A stretch of 64,000 bases of DNA, taken from contig NC_031478.1 in the NCBI RefSeq assembly GCF_000006565.2, forward strand, positions 1,471,874 to 1,535,873, written 5' to 3'. Source of the stretch: Toxoplasma gondii ME49 (lineage: Eukaryota; Apicomplexa; Conoidasida; Eucoccidiorida; Sarcocystidae). The notes under the pieces are model-generated. The model saw nothing but the letters and a program-made list of their open reading frames with translations. It did no database searches and was not told where the DNA came from. Every line of letters begins with the position of its first letter. The first letter of the stretch is position 1. Of the stretch, positions 10,058 through 21,619 are shown in pieces. A program made the position numbers and the translations under genes.

Positions 10058-13000
10058 ATGAGGCTGCCCCATAGAGCGGCCGCGGGACCCGGAGGGACTA
10101 CGCTTGCCTCGTGGGGAGAACGCATGCAGTGTGTTGAAGGAAGCGCGGATGTGGAAGACAGCGGGAACAGAGCACTTCGCCTCGCTGTCTCTGCGGCTCA
10201 GACCGCGGCGCAAGCTGTCGCGTCTCCACCCTGTTCTTTTCGGCTACTGAACAACGTGGACTTCCTCATCGACGTTGTCTTCCTCGATTCGAGAGCTGTG
10301 GCTGACCGCGTGGAGGAGAAAACGAACACGGAGCGAGTCCCGAGGAGACGCAGAAGAAGCAGAGGCGGCGAGAGAAGCTCTGTGGAGACCGCGGCAAAGG
10401 GAGAAAAACCTCGAGAAAGAACCCGGAGGAGGAAAGTGTCTCCTTCGGGACCCAGAGCGTTAAGAGGGAAGGAAGCGGAGTCCGACAGCGAAGGCCCGGA
10501 AGCGTCTGTGCTGCCGTCGAGCGACGAGGAGCTGCAAAGATACGCCGATAGAACGGCAGGTTCGGCGACTTTTCCGGTTCCGCCTTCGGGGACAGCAGCG
10601 GAGAGCACGCGGCCAGACGCGGCGAGGATGCCATCGTGCGCCGAGGTCGAACAGTGTAAAGAAAATGAGAGAAACTACAAGGAGGCGCGAACCTGCCTTT
10701 CTCTCTTTGCTCGCCACCCCGCCGCCTGGAGTTTGTGTCTGCGAGCTCTTGAGAGAGCTGCTGCTCTCTTGTCTCCAAACTGTCTGTTGGCAAACAACGA
10801 ACTGCCCTCCCAGCCGCGCGGTCTCTCTTCTCTCCGAGACTTCTCTCTCTTTTCAGATTCCGCGCCCGGGAGTCTCTCCGCCTGCTGGAGACCTGACTGC
10901 CTCACAGAATCACCCTCTATCTTAAAGTCAAATACTCGCTCAAATTCCACCTATTCCTCAAATTCCTCAGCACCCCTCACCACGGAGACGGAGGCTGCTC
11001 CAGTCTCGTCTCCGTCTCTCCATTCTTCCGGCGCGCGGTGTCGTCGTTCTGTTGAGCACGGTGGTGACGACAAGTCGCAGTTCGGCTCTCTCGAGATCCG
11101 AGACGCAGCGCATCTGGGGATGCTTGGAGAGGGCGCGGCGGGTGTCTCTCTCGGCTCTGCACAGTTCGCCCGGGTCTCTGTGCGCGAGGAAGAAGCGAAG
11201 CGACGCCTCTTTGCTCGCTCACTCTTCGCGGCCCGTGTTCTGCGCCTCCTGGCAAATGTAGGCCTGCCCTTTCTGCAGCTGCCGCTACCCCCACCGCGCC
11301 TGCGGAGTCAAGAGCTCTGGAGGCGGCGCATGCAGTTGAGTCTCTTCCCTGAGGCCGAAGGCGCAACGAGCGGCGGCGGCTCCGGCGACCAAGAGGTGGA
11401 AGAGGACGGAACGTTTGAGATTTTGCCCGCGCTCTGCTTCGGCGGGGAGAAGCCCCTGCATGTGAACCAGGGGGGCATGCAGACGCCGACCGTCGGCCGG
11501 CAGGAGGGTGGCTTTTTCTTCCGAGTTTCTCCCTTCGTTCCTCATTCTCTCGCTCCCCCCCCTCTCGCCGCGCCCCAGCTCCTGCACCGCGAACTCGCAG
11601 CTCTCCTGCAGCTGAGTTGTCTTTACACCTCGCTGTTTCTCGCGGCTTCCCGGGAGTCGTGCGCCTTGCCTGCGTCCGGCTCAGCGTCGACGTCTTCAGA
11701 TGCCGGCGAGCGAGTGGAGGCGCCTGGGCTCCCAGAGGCGAACTCTGGAGACGGCGCCTCGGAGACAGAGGGACGCGCCCAGCGGGACCGCTTCAGAGAG
11801 GTTGCTGAAACTCTCTACGAGGCGGCGGCATCCCTTCTCGCCCATATTGTGGCTCAGCAGCAGCTGAACAGCGGGACCTCACTCCCGCTGCTCCAACAGA
11901 AAACTGGCATCCAGAGAGCTGTGTCTGTGGCGCGTCTCTTCTGCTTTGCAGGTGCGGACGCGGACCTCCTTTCTTCGTCCTTGTCTGCGCCGAAGCGCGA
12001 ACCCTCGGAGGCGGGGACAGGCGCGGAGGGCCAGCGGAGCGGGGACGGTCTGCTGGCCCGAGCGGTGTCCGCTCGTGTCTCTGTGGGTCTCGTCCAGGCT
12101 CTCGCCCAGCTCGCGGTCTCTCGGGACAGCCACCTGGCGAGCGCGGAGCACCGCGCGCTCTTCAGAGACGCGTTTCTGCAGGAGTCTCCTCTGGTCCTGC
12201 TCTTGCTTCAAGAGGCCTTGTCTGTGGCGGTCTCACTCTTGGAGACGACCTTTCCTCAGAGCGAGAGCGAGGCGTGTCTGGACGCGGCCGAAGCGCGTCC
12301 AACGCCGCAAAAACGGAGACAGTTGGAGACCTCACACCGGGGGCCTTCGCCCCTGTTTCCGCGGGTCACCGCGTTCTCGCACGACCTCCTGAGTGTCTCT
12401 TTGGAGACGACGAGACAGATTCTTCGGTTCTGGAAATCCTGTCTGGGGAACGAAACGGAACAAGCGTTTGTTCCCCGTGTCCAGGGGGGCAGCGTGGGCG
12501 ACAGCTTCACGCATCCAGACGCCAGCAAGAGGGAGACAGGACCTTCGTGTGCGGGGGCGGGCGCGCAGCGGAACGCCGACCGGTGGTCAGAGACAAGGAG
12601 CTGCAGAAGCAGGGGGAAGGCTGCCGGGGCTGAGATCCAGGGAGAGACGGTGGACCGTTTTTCCTCGGGAGCAACGCAGGAGGGAAAGGATGAGGCGGAT
12701 CTGTCGGCTAACTTGGGGTCGGGAGACGCAGCTTCCGGATGCCTGGCCAGGAAACAGAAAAGCGAGCGAAGCAACGGCTGTCTTTCTCTGGAGAAATCGG
12801 AAGCCTGCTTAAAGGGCATTGCCGCCGCTCTTGTCCTCGGAGACGGAGAGATCGTGCGCCGTCTCGTCAGGTCGCTTCTCGTGCTTCTCCAGGTGAGAGA
12901 AGAGTCTGCGATGCCGACGGAACTCGGGAAGAGAACTACGAGAGAGGTAGACCAACGCGGAGGGGGGTCGCGCGAAAAGAAGACGAGCACAACGAACAGC

Positions 13001-16000
13001 ACCGGGGTAATTCTAGTATGTAGAACATGCAATGGAACAAGAAGAGCGGTTGTTGGACGTCAGCACTAGAATATACTGCTGGCAGCTCTGAAGGGTGGAA
13101 AGAGATAAAGAAGACCTGGGGAAGACAGAGACGACAGGAAGCGACATCGAAAAGACTCTGGGGCAACAGAAGACGTGACCATCCCTTTCCTCTCTCTTCG
13201 TTTTCTCTGTGTCTTGCAGGCCATCCCTGGCGTAGCGACAAGGGAGGTACCGCCGGGCTCCTCTGTGTCCAACGGGAAGAGATCTTTTGCTGTCTCCGCT
13301 TCCTCTATAGGCTTCTTTGGTGGGTCGGCGAAAGCGGACCTTTGTGTGCATGCACTCGCCAGTGATGTCGTCGCCCTTTTCTTCTCTCTTTCGTCTTCCT
13401 TCTTTTTCCTCCCACCTCCCCACCTACCCCGGCCTCCGCTCCGAGACGCCGTTGTCTCCACGTATGGCAGCTCTCAATCGCCTTCCTTGTCTCCTACCTG
13501 CCTCTATGCGTCGTCTCCTCCTTCTTCTCTTCCCTCTTCTTCGACTCCTTTTCCTCGTTCCTGTCCTCTTCTGTCGATTGAAGGGGCTTCCGAGGCGACG
13601 GCCGGTGAAGTCGCCGCTCATGTGGAAGCTGCAGCGAAAGACGCGCCTCGCGTTCTGCCTCGACTTCTCCGTTGGATTCAACTGGCTGCGGGGAGAGACA
13701 GTTTGTGTCGGACGGTGGCGTGTCTCCTTCCGCTGCTTCGGGCGTCGTCTCCGCGTCTCTCCGCGTTTCAGCTGCATGCAGTCCGGCTCCTCCTTGCCTG
13801 GATTCTCCCTCTCTCTCGGCAGCTGTGCCCTTCGCTCCTGGCTGCCCACCTTCTCTACGGGGAGACCTCTCCAGGCGACGGGGAGGCGAAGAGAGAGGAT
13901 GGCGGCCGCGCGTCAGATCTCGGAAGAAGAGGCAAGGAAAAAGCCAAGGCCGAGAAGCGCGCGAGCCGCGACGCCGCACCCTCGGGCTCCGGCCTCGGAG
14001 ACGCCGAGATCTTCGCCCTCTCCGCGAGGCTGCACCTGCCTGTCGTGGGAACTCTTCACGCCGGCTCGGAGACAGCGCCGCTGGCGCGGAGACAGTCCGC
14101 GGAGGCGAGCGGCCTGCGACAGGCCCAGGAGCCAGCTAGGAAGAGTGGCGGAGGCAGCCGCGAGGGCCGAGCCGGTGGGGCGCCGTCGCGACGAAGGGGT
14201 CGAAGCGGCGACGAAAGAGAGAAGGAGAAGACTGAGGCGGGTCTGTGTCAAGCCCATTGCGCAGAGGAGAACGCAGAACTGGGGAAGTCTCAGTCTTTTC
14301 TCGAGAGTCTCTCACCCCCCGTGCTGATTCTCTTGAGGTTCCTCGCTCTCCTGCAGCACTGGAGAGACCTGGAAGAAAGCGACGCCCTCGCCGCTGTCGA
14401 GTGCCTGTCTCGCTTCATGTCTCCCTTCCTCGGTCTCGTTTTCGGTCCCTCTGTCGGTGCTTGTGAAAAACGAGTGTCGCCTCAAAACTCGGCGCCCGTT
14501 TGTCTCCCGCGCGACCAGCGAGTGGCGGCTGTCTCACCCAAGAGCGAAAACGCGACGAGCGAAGGCGGAGAGAACGCAGAGGACGAACCGGAATGCACAA
14601 ACGCGAGAAGAGTCTTGGAGGCGCTCCGGAAGGTGCTCCACACCGGCGGGCTCCTCCCAGAGCTCGTGGGCGCCGCCTTGTGCGCCGCGCAGCTGCCATG
14701 TCGCAGAAAAGAGGAAAATGCATGCGTGCTTTCCTCTGGAGGAGAGCGACTGGCAGGAGCCATAGTGGAAGGCGTCAACCCAGAAGAGAGACTCGCAGAC
14801 GCCCTCAACCGCGCAGAGCCCAGTCGAAGCTCCTGGGCCTCTCGCCTTCAGCAGCGTGCTCTGTGTGGGCGGTTCCTCTGTCACCTCGTTGTCCTTTGTG
14901 GGGAGTCTCCTTTCCTGTCCTTGACGAATGCTCTTCTTCGTGCTTCGCGAGGCTTTTCCGCGGCGTCGTCCGGCGCTCGTCAGGACGCCTCGGGCGCAAA
15001 CGGAGACACGCTTTCTTTTCTCCCTGCGGTGGAGAGTTCCGGATGCCCTCGAGAAGGAGACAGCGAAGAGCGCGAAGAGACTGCGGCGTCTCTGGAAGTC
15101 GCCCTGTGGGCCTGCCGCCAAGCTCGCGAGGCCGCCAGGCTCTGCGGCCTTCACTGGCAATCCGAGCCGTTGCATACAGTTGCTCTCGACCTTCTAGGGC
15201 GCTATCGGCAGAAGAGGTGCAGTGACAAACAAAAGGACAAGGAAGAAAGAGCGGACAGTGAGGAGGAAGAGACGAAGGGAGCAGGCCGCATGTCTGAAGA
15301 GAACGGCAAACGCGTTTCACGATCTGAGAGCTGCGCCAGACAGCCTGGACCGGGACGAAGAGGCCCCAGTGGCGCCAAAGCGTCGGTGTCCCAGACGCCT
15401 GTAGACCAAAGCGCGAAGGCGGGGACAGGCCCAGAAGACTCGAAAGGCGAGGAAGAGACATCGAGTCGCTTCAGTGATGAGGACCTTTCTTGGGCTCTTC
15501 TGCCTGTCGTAGGAGCGGCGGCGTGTCTCGCGGAAGACGGTGACGCGGCATCTTGTGAGGATCCCAGAAGAGCCAAGCGAGATGACTGTGAAGCGTCGAA
15601 CGCGGGCGCCTGTCGCTCTGGGGGGGCAAGTCGGGTCGACGTCGTGCAGCTCACCATTGCATGCATTTGCCTGACGGAAGACGTGGCGCGAGCTGCGAAG
15701 GAGTGCCGAGCGGCTCTCAAGCGTTGCGGTGGTCTCTCCCTCAACCAGAGACAGAGCCCCACAGATTCGGGGCCTCTGAATGGGCGAGGGTCGACTGCGG
15801 TCGCTGCATTGTCTTCTTCGGCCTGTGCTGGAGCAGAAGAAAAGGTGGACGACCGAAGGGGAAAGCGTGGAAGCAGAGAAACAGAAGGCCGATGGCTGGC
15901 TTCTCTGAGTCGGTGCCAGTTTCTCTGGAGAGAGCTGCGACGCGTGCTACTGGACAGTCTCGTCTTGCTGAATGAGGATCTCGTGGCCGCGATCACGAAG

Positions 16001-19000
16001 CGAGTCTCCTTCCCTCGCGAGACCCGACAGACAGCGTCTTCTCTCCGTCCCTGTCTCGGGGATCGAGAGAAGAGGGCAGGAGCGGAAGACGGATGTGGAA
16101 GCGGAGAAGAAAGCGCAGAGAGTCGTGGGGACAGGGGAGGTCTTCTCCTTCTCGAGGGTCGTCTGCGTGCGCTTCTTCTCCTTCTCTCAGGGGATTTGTC
16201 GAGCGTTTGCACGATTGCGGTTGGAGGCGAGACAACTACCGAGGGTGCGTCCTTCCGCACTCGCCGCAGTTCTCTCCGCCCGCACATGCAGCTCAAGAAA
16301 AACCAAGAGTCCAGTCAGGACGAGCAGCTGGCCGCGACGGCTGCAGCGTGCCTGTGTTTCGTGGGTCTACAGCTGACAGACGCGGAAAAATCTCTGTCGC
16401 CAACAGACGCCAAAAGAGACGCCAAGATGGCGGACCCTTCCCTGGCCCCACACCAGCTCCAGCTGCCCTCTGCTTCAAATGGCCCAGGTGTCTGTGTCTC
16501 TGCAGACGCGGTGTCTCCACGCGCCCATGGCGGCCCAGACGCTGCGGCGCCCTGGCTCTGGACGGGCAGAGGTGGACACGGCGTTGAAGGGGAAGAGTCT
16601 GGGAGTCGAGACGAAGCGCACGACTTTGCTAGCTGGTTGCAAGGAGAGAAAAGCGTTTCGGAGCGAACGGAAGAGCGCGAGGTAGCTACGCAAGTGTCCC
16701 TCCATTTCATGGCCCTCCGAGGCTGGCTGCTCGCCTCCCAGGTGACGCAGACTAGCCCCGAGAAGAGACGCTCGCTGTCGACAGGGCAAGCTCCAGACCG
16801 CCGTGCGTTGAATGGCGAACAAACGGATGGCATCTATTGGCTGTGGACGTCCCAGATACGCCTGGTTCGTCGAGTTCTCTTCTACGGAGAGACCTTCCCT
16901 GAGGCACTCCTTTCTGTGGAGTCGCCTTCTGGAGCGTATTCCTCGGCCTCCACGCATGCATCCCTTTCGTGCTCTCTCACTGCCCTCCACAGTTCGCTTC
17001 CAACAGCTTCGGTGTCGTTGTCCGGTGATGCCGGAACTTCTCCGACTGTGCGCTCGAAGGAGTCTTTAGAGGGGAGGACGACCTTTTTGGGAAACCCCAA
17101 ACTCGAGACGAAAGGCCACCGTTGTGGGGGAGACACGTGTGGTTTTCAAAGTCCCCCGCTGACCCTCCTTCCAGGTGTGTGGCGGGCCCTGGCGCTCTTG
17201 TTTTCCTCGTTTTCTCGGCAGCTGGTCTGTGGAGCTCCGTCTGGTCGGCGGGCGTCGCCGGCCTCCTCGAGCCTGCGAGTGAGAAAGCGTCTTCCAGAGA
17301 GAGCAAGGAAGGTCCAGGTGCGCATCCTCAGAGACCTCTCCGACTTCATGCTTCAGTGCGCCTTCGTGTCTGCATGCGTCGCTCCACAAAGCAGCGACAC
17401 TGCCCTCGCGGGCTCGGCCGCTTCCGCGGCTTCTTTTCCGTCCGAGACAGGACAGGGGGAGAGGCGGGCAGAGGAGGGAGGGACTGAGTTTTCTAGCTTG
17501 GGAGAGAGAGGGATGCAAGAGCAGCAGTGCAGGAGTGACCAAGCGAGACAACTGGATCTGCGACGGTCACCGAAAGTCCTGACTGCAGGGTTGGTGCCTC
17601 TCCTTCGCAACGTGGGAGGAAGCAGCCCAGCGTGTGCATGCGGCGCAGAAACAAGGACTGTTCTTCTCGAAACGCTTTTCACGGTTCTTCGCTCACTTGT
17701 CGACCTTGTCGCCACAACTCGCCTCCATCCGCAAGGCTGTTCCTGCTGCTCTTGCCAGGGCCTCGTCCCTCCAAGTCGCAGCCACGACCTCACCCCGACT
17801 GGGTCTGAAGACAGCGGCGGGCGAAGAGCCAGCATGCAGGTCGGCGCTCCGGTGACTGCGCGAGGAGATGAAGGCGACACGGCAAGACCAAGGATCGTGG
17901 CGACGCAGGGTGACCAGAAAGACTTGTCGGGAGCGAAAGCATTTGATGCGGCTGAGAAAAGGAGAGACGCCAGCGCGAAGGATGTGCTCGGCGCGCATGC
18001 AGAGGGAAACATGGAGTCGCCACATAACAAAGAAGAACAGGAAAGAACAGCGGGGAAACCTCGAGAAAGAGAAAAGAAAGATCTCGAGTGCCGTCTGTGT
18101 GGGGGATGTTGTCACGAGTGTGCAAGGCCGCTCGTGGCAGCTCTAACTAAGGTGAGTGCCTGTTGGGCTTCGATTCTTCGAGCTCTTCTTGCGTGCTTCG
18201 ATTCTCCGCTCCTTCTTCTTCCACTCCTGAATGAAAAAAAGGGGTTCGCTCTTCTCCAGAGGCTTCTGTACTTCCTCCTGCTTCAGGGCGGCCTCCGGGC
18301 CCTCCAGATGGCCGTCCATGAAAGTCGCCAGAAAGAAAACTTCCTCTCTGTCTCGTTTGCTTCCCAAGATCCCCTGCAGTCCACGTTTGGTGCGTTCGAC
18401 GATTCCTGTCGGCGAGGCTGTCCAGATCTCGTTGGAGGCCTCAAGTCTGCGAGACTCACCGCAGCGAGAGAAGAGCGAGCAGACCTCGAGGCAGCTTTCG
18501 AACTGACCTTGAAGTGGCTCCTCCGTCTCGTGCAGATAAGCCGAAAAACTGTTCCTTCTTGCTTCTCTAAGATGCTCGACCGCTTGCCCGACGCTGACGC
18601 CGGCTGCACAGGGGCCTGTCGGAGACAGGGGAAGCTCGCGACCGCTGCGGAGGCAATGGTGCCCAAGAGCCGCAGCGTTGGCGGGTCCCCAAGTCGCGCG
18701 TCCGACGGCGCAGTCAGGCGGAAGCGGGCTCGCTTTAGTGGAGACCAGACGGGGCCTGGTGGCAGGGGCGACCCACACGAACCTGACCTGAAGGCGAGAG
18801 TCACTAACAGCGAGTCGGGGACGCAAAAGGGGGTGAAAGGCAGCGGAGGCCGGTGTAGCTGCTGTGGAGACTTGCTGTCGGATGGGGCTGATGCTGTCTC
18901 TGGCGGGGATGGAGACAGCGAAGACGAGTCGGAAGAGGTACTGGAGGATTCTGGATATGCGGAGTGCAGGGTAGACCGCGCCACGTTAGCATGGACGATA

Positions 19001-21619
19001 GAAGAGAGCTGCGCGCGAGCAGCGACAGCCTTGCTTCGGCACCGCCTAAAGACTCCGTTGTCAAGAGTTCTTCGGGAAGAGCTCCTCGTTCGTCTTGGCT
19101 TCTCCGCCTCAACGCAAGACGCCCTGGTTCGCCATCCGCTCCGCGGCTTGTATTCGGTTCCCCCGATGTTCGCCTTCGCGTTTCCCGGCCTCTCGCCCCC
19201 CGCCCCTGGACGGACACTGCCGCTCGTGGGGAGGACGCCAGAGGCGATCGCCGTCGCTAGTTGGGCTCCACCGCCGTTACAGCCGCTGGGGACCCAGGGC
19301 ACGGGAGCGACCGGCGCGAGCGGGTGCGTTGGCAACAGCGGTCAGCCCCAGGCCGTGTTGGTAGGGCTCCAACAGCACCAGGCGCTGCAGTCGATGGAAG
19401 AGCAGATGGTTCGGACTCTCGAAGTTCAACAGATGATGGAGGGCGTCGCAGAAGAAAACGAAGGAACTGATGGCGGCCCTCTCTCGCTGGTCGAAATTCT
19501 TCTCCACACCATTTGCTCGCTGATCTTCGCGACCCGCGGAGAGATGACCCCCGTCGAGAAAGGTCAGTGGAGCAGTCTCTTCTGTCCTGCGTCCCGCGGC
19601 TCTCGGTTCTCTCCTGGATTTTCTCCTCGTTGCTGGGAACGCGAGGCAGCCTCCAGCTGTTTGTGGACCTCTGAATTCGAGGCACAGGACACAAGCCCGC
19701 TGGGAGCGGAAGCCGACGAGCGTCACCAACTTCTCCTCGTTACTATGCTCAAGGCGCTGCTCTTGCCTCTTGCTGCCCGTGTTTTCAGCGGCAAAGTTGG
19801 GTCCTTTGGAGGGTCGCTGTCCCCACTTGTCAACGATTTCGTTTCCCCCTTTCACAGCTCCCTCTGTGACCTGCCCGATGGCGAGTGCGATCAGGAGACA
19901 GAAGAGACGCTTGCCAACGCCCCCGTGCGCTGTGGTCTCACGGTTCCGCCGCGCATCCCGCTGCGGCGATGGCCCTTCATCTTCACCTTCCACATCCTTG
20001 CCAGCTCGTGTCTGCCTCTCTGGGGTGCATGCTTTGTCCGACGCAGCGCCTTTGCCTCTTGCTGTCCGTGTTGTCCCGCTCTTGAGAGCAAGGGGTCTCC
20101 GATCGAAGGCGAGGGATTGGCCTCCCCTGCCGCCTGTCTTGCCGCGGATTTCCACCCCGGTCAAGGAGCGGATATCGGAACCGCCCCCCGTCCTCTCGCG
20201 GAGGCAAAAGCCACACCAGTACACCATGATTTAGCCCGTAGCTGGTGCGCGTGCTGTTACTGCTTTCCCCAGCCTCATAGCCCGTGTATTAAAGCATTGA
20301 CAGCAGGAAACAGCTCCCTTGCGTTCGTGCCCCCAGCCCCAATCGCCGCAGCTGCTTCCGCGGTGGCCAGCGTCGCTGCTCATCTTCCAGTGGGCCCAGC
20401 CTGTCGCTCATCTTCTGCGAGAGCCGGTGAGGCTCCAGGCGAGCCTGAAGTTGAGGCACAGATGCCGCCCTCAACAGTCGGTGTGGCGTCCTGTGGAAGT
20501 GAGGGAAACGTTTTTCTGGGTCGCGAAAAGAGTCGGCGAAGCGCGTCTTTCTCCGACATCGGGGATGTGTCTGGCACCCAGCTGCAGCCGGAGTCGCCTT
20601 GCGCCCCAGCGTCTCTAGCTGTCTTTGTTTCGGCACTGGTGGCTGCCGCCTTCAAGCCCCACCTCTTCACTCTTCTCGACACGAATGCGAGTTACACGAC
20701 GAACATGTGGGAAGGGAGCACGGCACTCTCGTCGACTGTGGGGTTCGGGGGACCGGCGAGCAGTGGAAAAGGCGAGCGCGGAGACGGGGTCGGGGCGGCA
20801 GCGCCGCCGGCCACGAGTCGCGGGCCTGCGGCGAACGCAGCCGTTTCTGCGGTCTCTGAGCAAGCGAGCTCGTCTCCGGCACTGCAGCTTCCCTATCTCC
20901 TGCATTCGCCGCCGCTCTTCCTCCTGCACCCTTTCCAGGAGATTCTTCTTGAGGGTCTCCCCCCTCGCTTCTCCTCGTTGCTCGTCGGTGTCCAGGCTCC
21001 CCAGCCGAGCATCGTCCCGCCCATCGCGCGGGTCGCCGCCGCTGTAGGTCAGGCTCTTCAGTTCACAGCCACGCAGCGCCCGGCAGGGGAGATCGGGCGT
21101 CAGGTTCGGGGCCCTGGCGATCTCGAGGGTCGCCCGGGGGCCTTGTTTTCTCTTTTGGAAGAGTTTCACAAGTGTTTTTTCGCCGTCGACTTTCTGCGCG
21201 TAGGGGGCCTCCTACAGCAGCAGCAACTTCTTCACCGCCACAGACAGCTCGACAGCCTAGTGGCCACGGGCCGAGGAGCCGTTGGAGGCGCAGGCTGGGG
21301 CGCCACTGCGGGTGAAGGAGACACCGGATCTCCGCGAGCGACAGGGCTCCCCGAGACTGGAGGCATCGCCGCGTTAGCGGCCGGCATTGGGGCCGCAGCG
21401 GCAGCAGGGGATGTGCTCGCGCTTCTCCGCTTGATGGCGCCGGTGAAGCCTTCGGGAACAGGAACTGCCTCCTCACCCTCTGCAAAGGAGACAGTCACTG
21501 GCAAAGGCGCTATCGGGGGGAAACGAGGAATCGGAGCGGCTGCCGGCGCATTCGGCACTGGGGCCACTGGCGATCAGCCGAGGAAAGTGGGGGGCGGAAA
21601 AGGGAAGGGGAAACGATGA
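10058..21619 (+). CDS. Giant hypothetical protein, about 3,744 aa, helical (HEAT-like?) with low-complexity inserts
   Basis: Two long open blocks are joined by one clear intron: exon 10058-12892 (ends CTCCAG^GTGAGA, phase 0) and exon 13220-21619 (after TGTCTTGCAG, phase 0, ending TGA). The start is the first in-frame ATG, with A at -3 (GCAACAATG). The protein alternates Leu-rich amphipathic helical stretches (around 13620-13860, 14880-15180, 18150-18330 and 19470-19530) with Ser/Glu/Arg/Gly-rich low complexity, a pattern common in coccidian scaffold proteins. Cys clusters occur near 18087-18122 (CRLCGGCCHEC) and 18853-18870 (CSCCGD). The C-terminus is Gly-rich and ends in Lys/Gly (GGGKGKGKR). 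Residues encoded by about 13340-13580 come from pyrimidine-rich DNA (poly-Phe/Ser/Pro) and may really be intronic. I do not recognise a family. Confidence 0.75.

Noticed and set aside
13317..14327. A 336-codon plus-strand frame overlapping the giant gene
   Set aside because: Arg/Leu-rich out-of-frame shadow of the high-GC giant exon; the main frame stays open on both sides.
12256..16296. Long minus-strand open frames opposite the giant exon
   Set aside because: Typical mirror ORFs of GC-rich, Ser/Arg/Leu-biased coding DNA, with no independent features.
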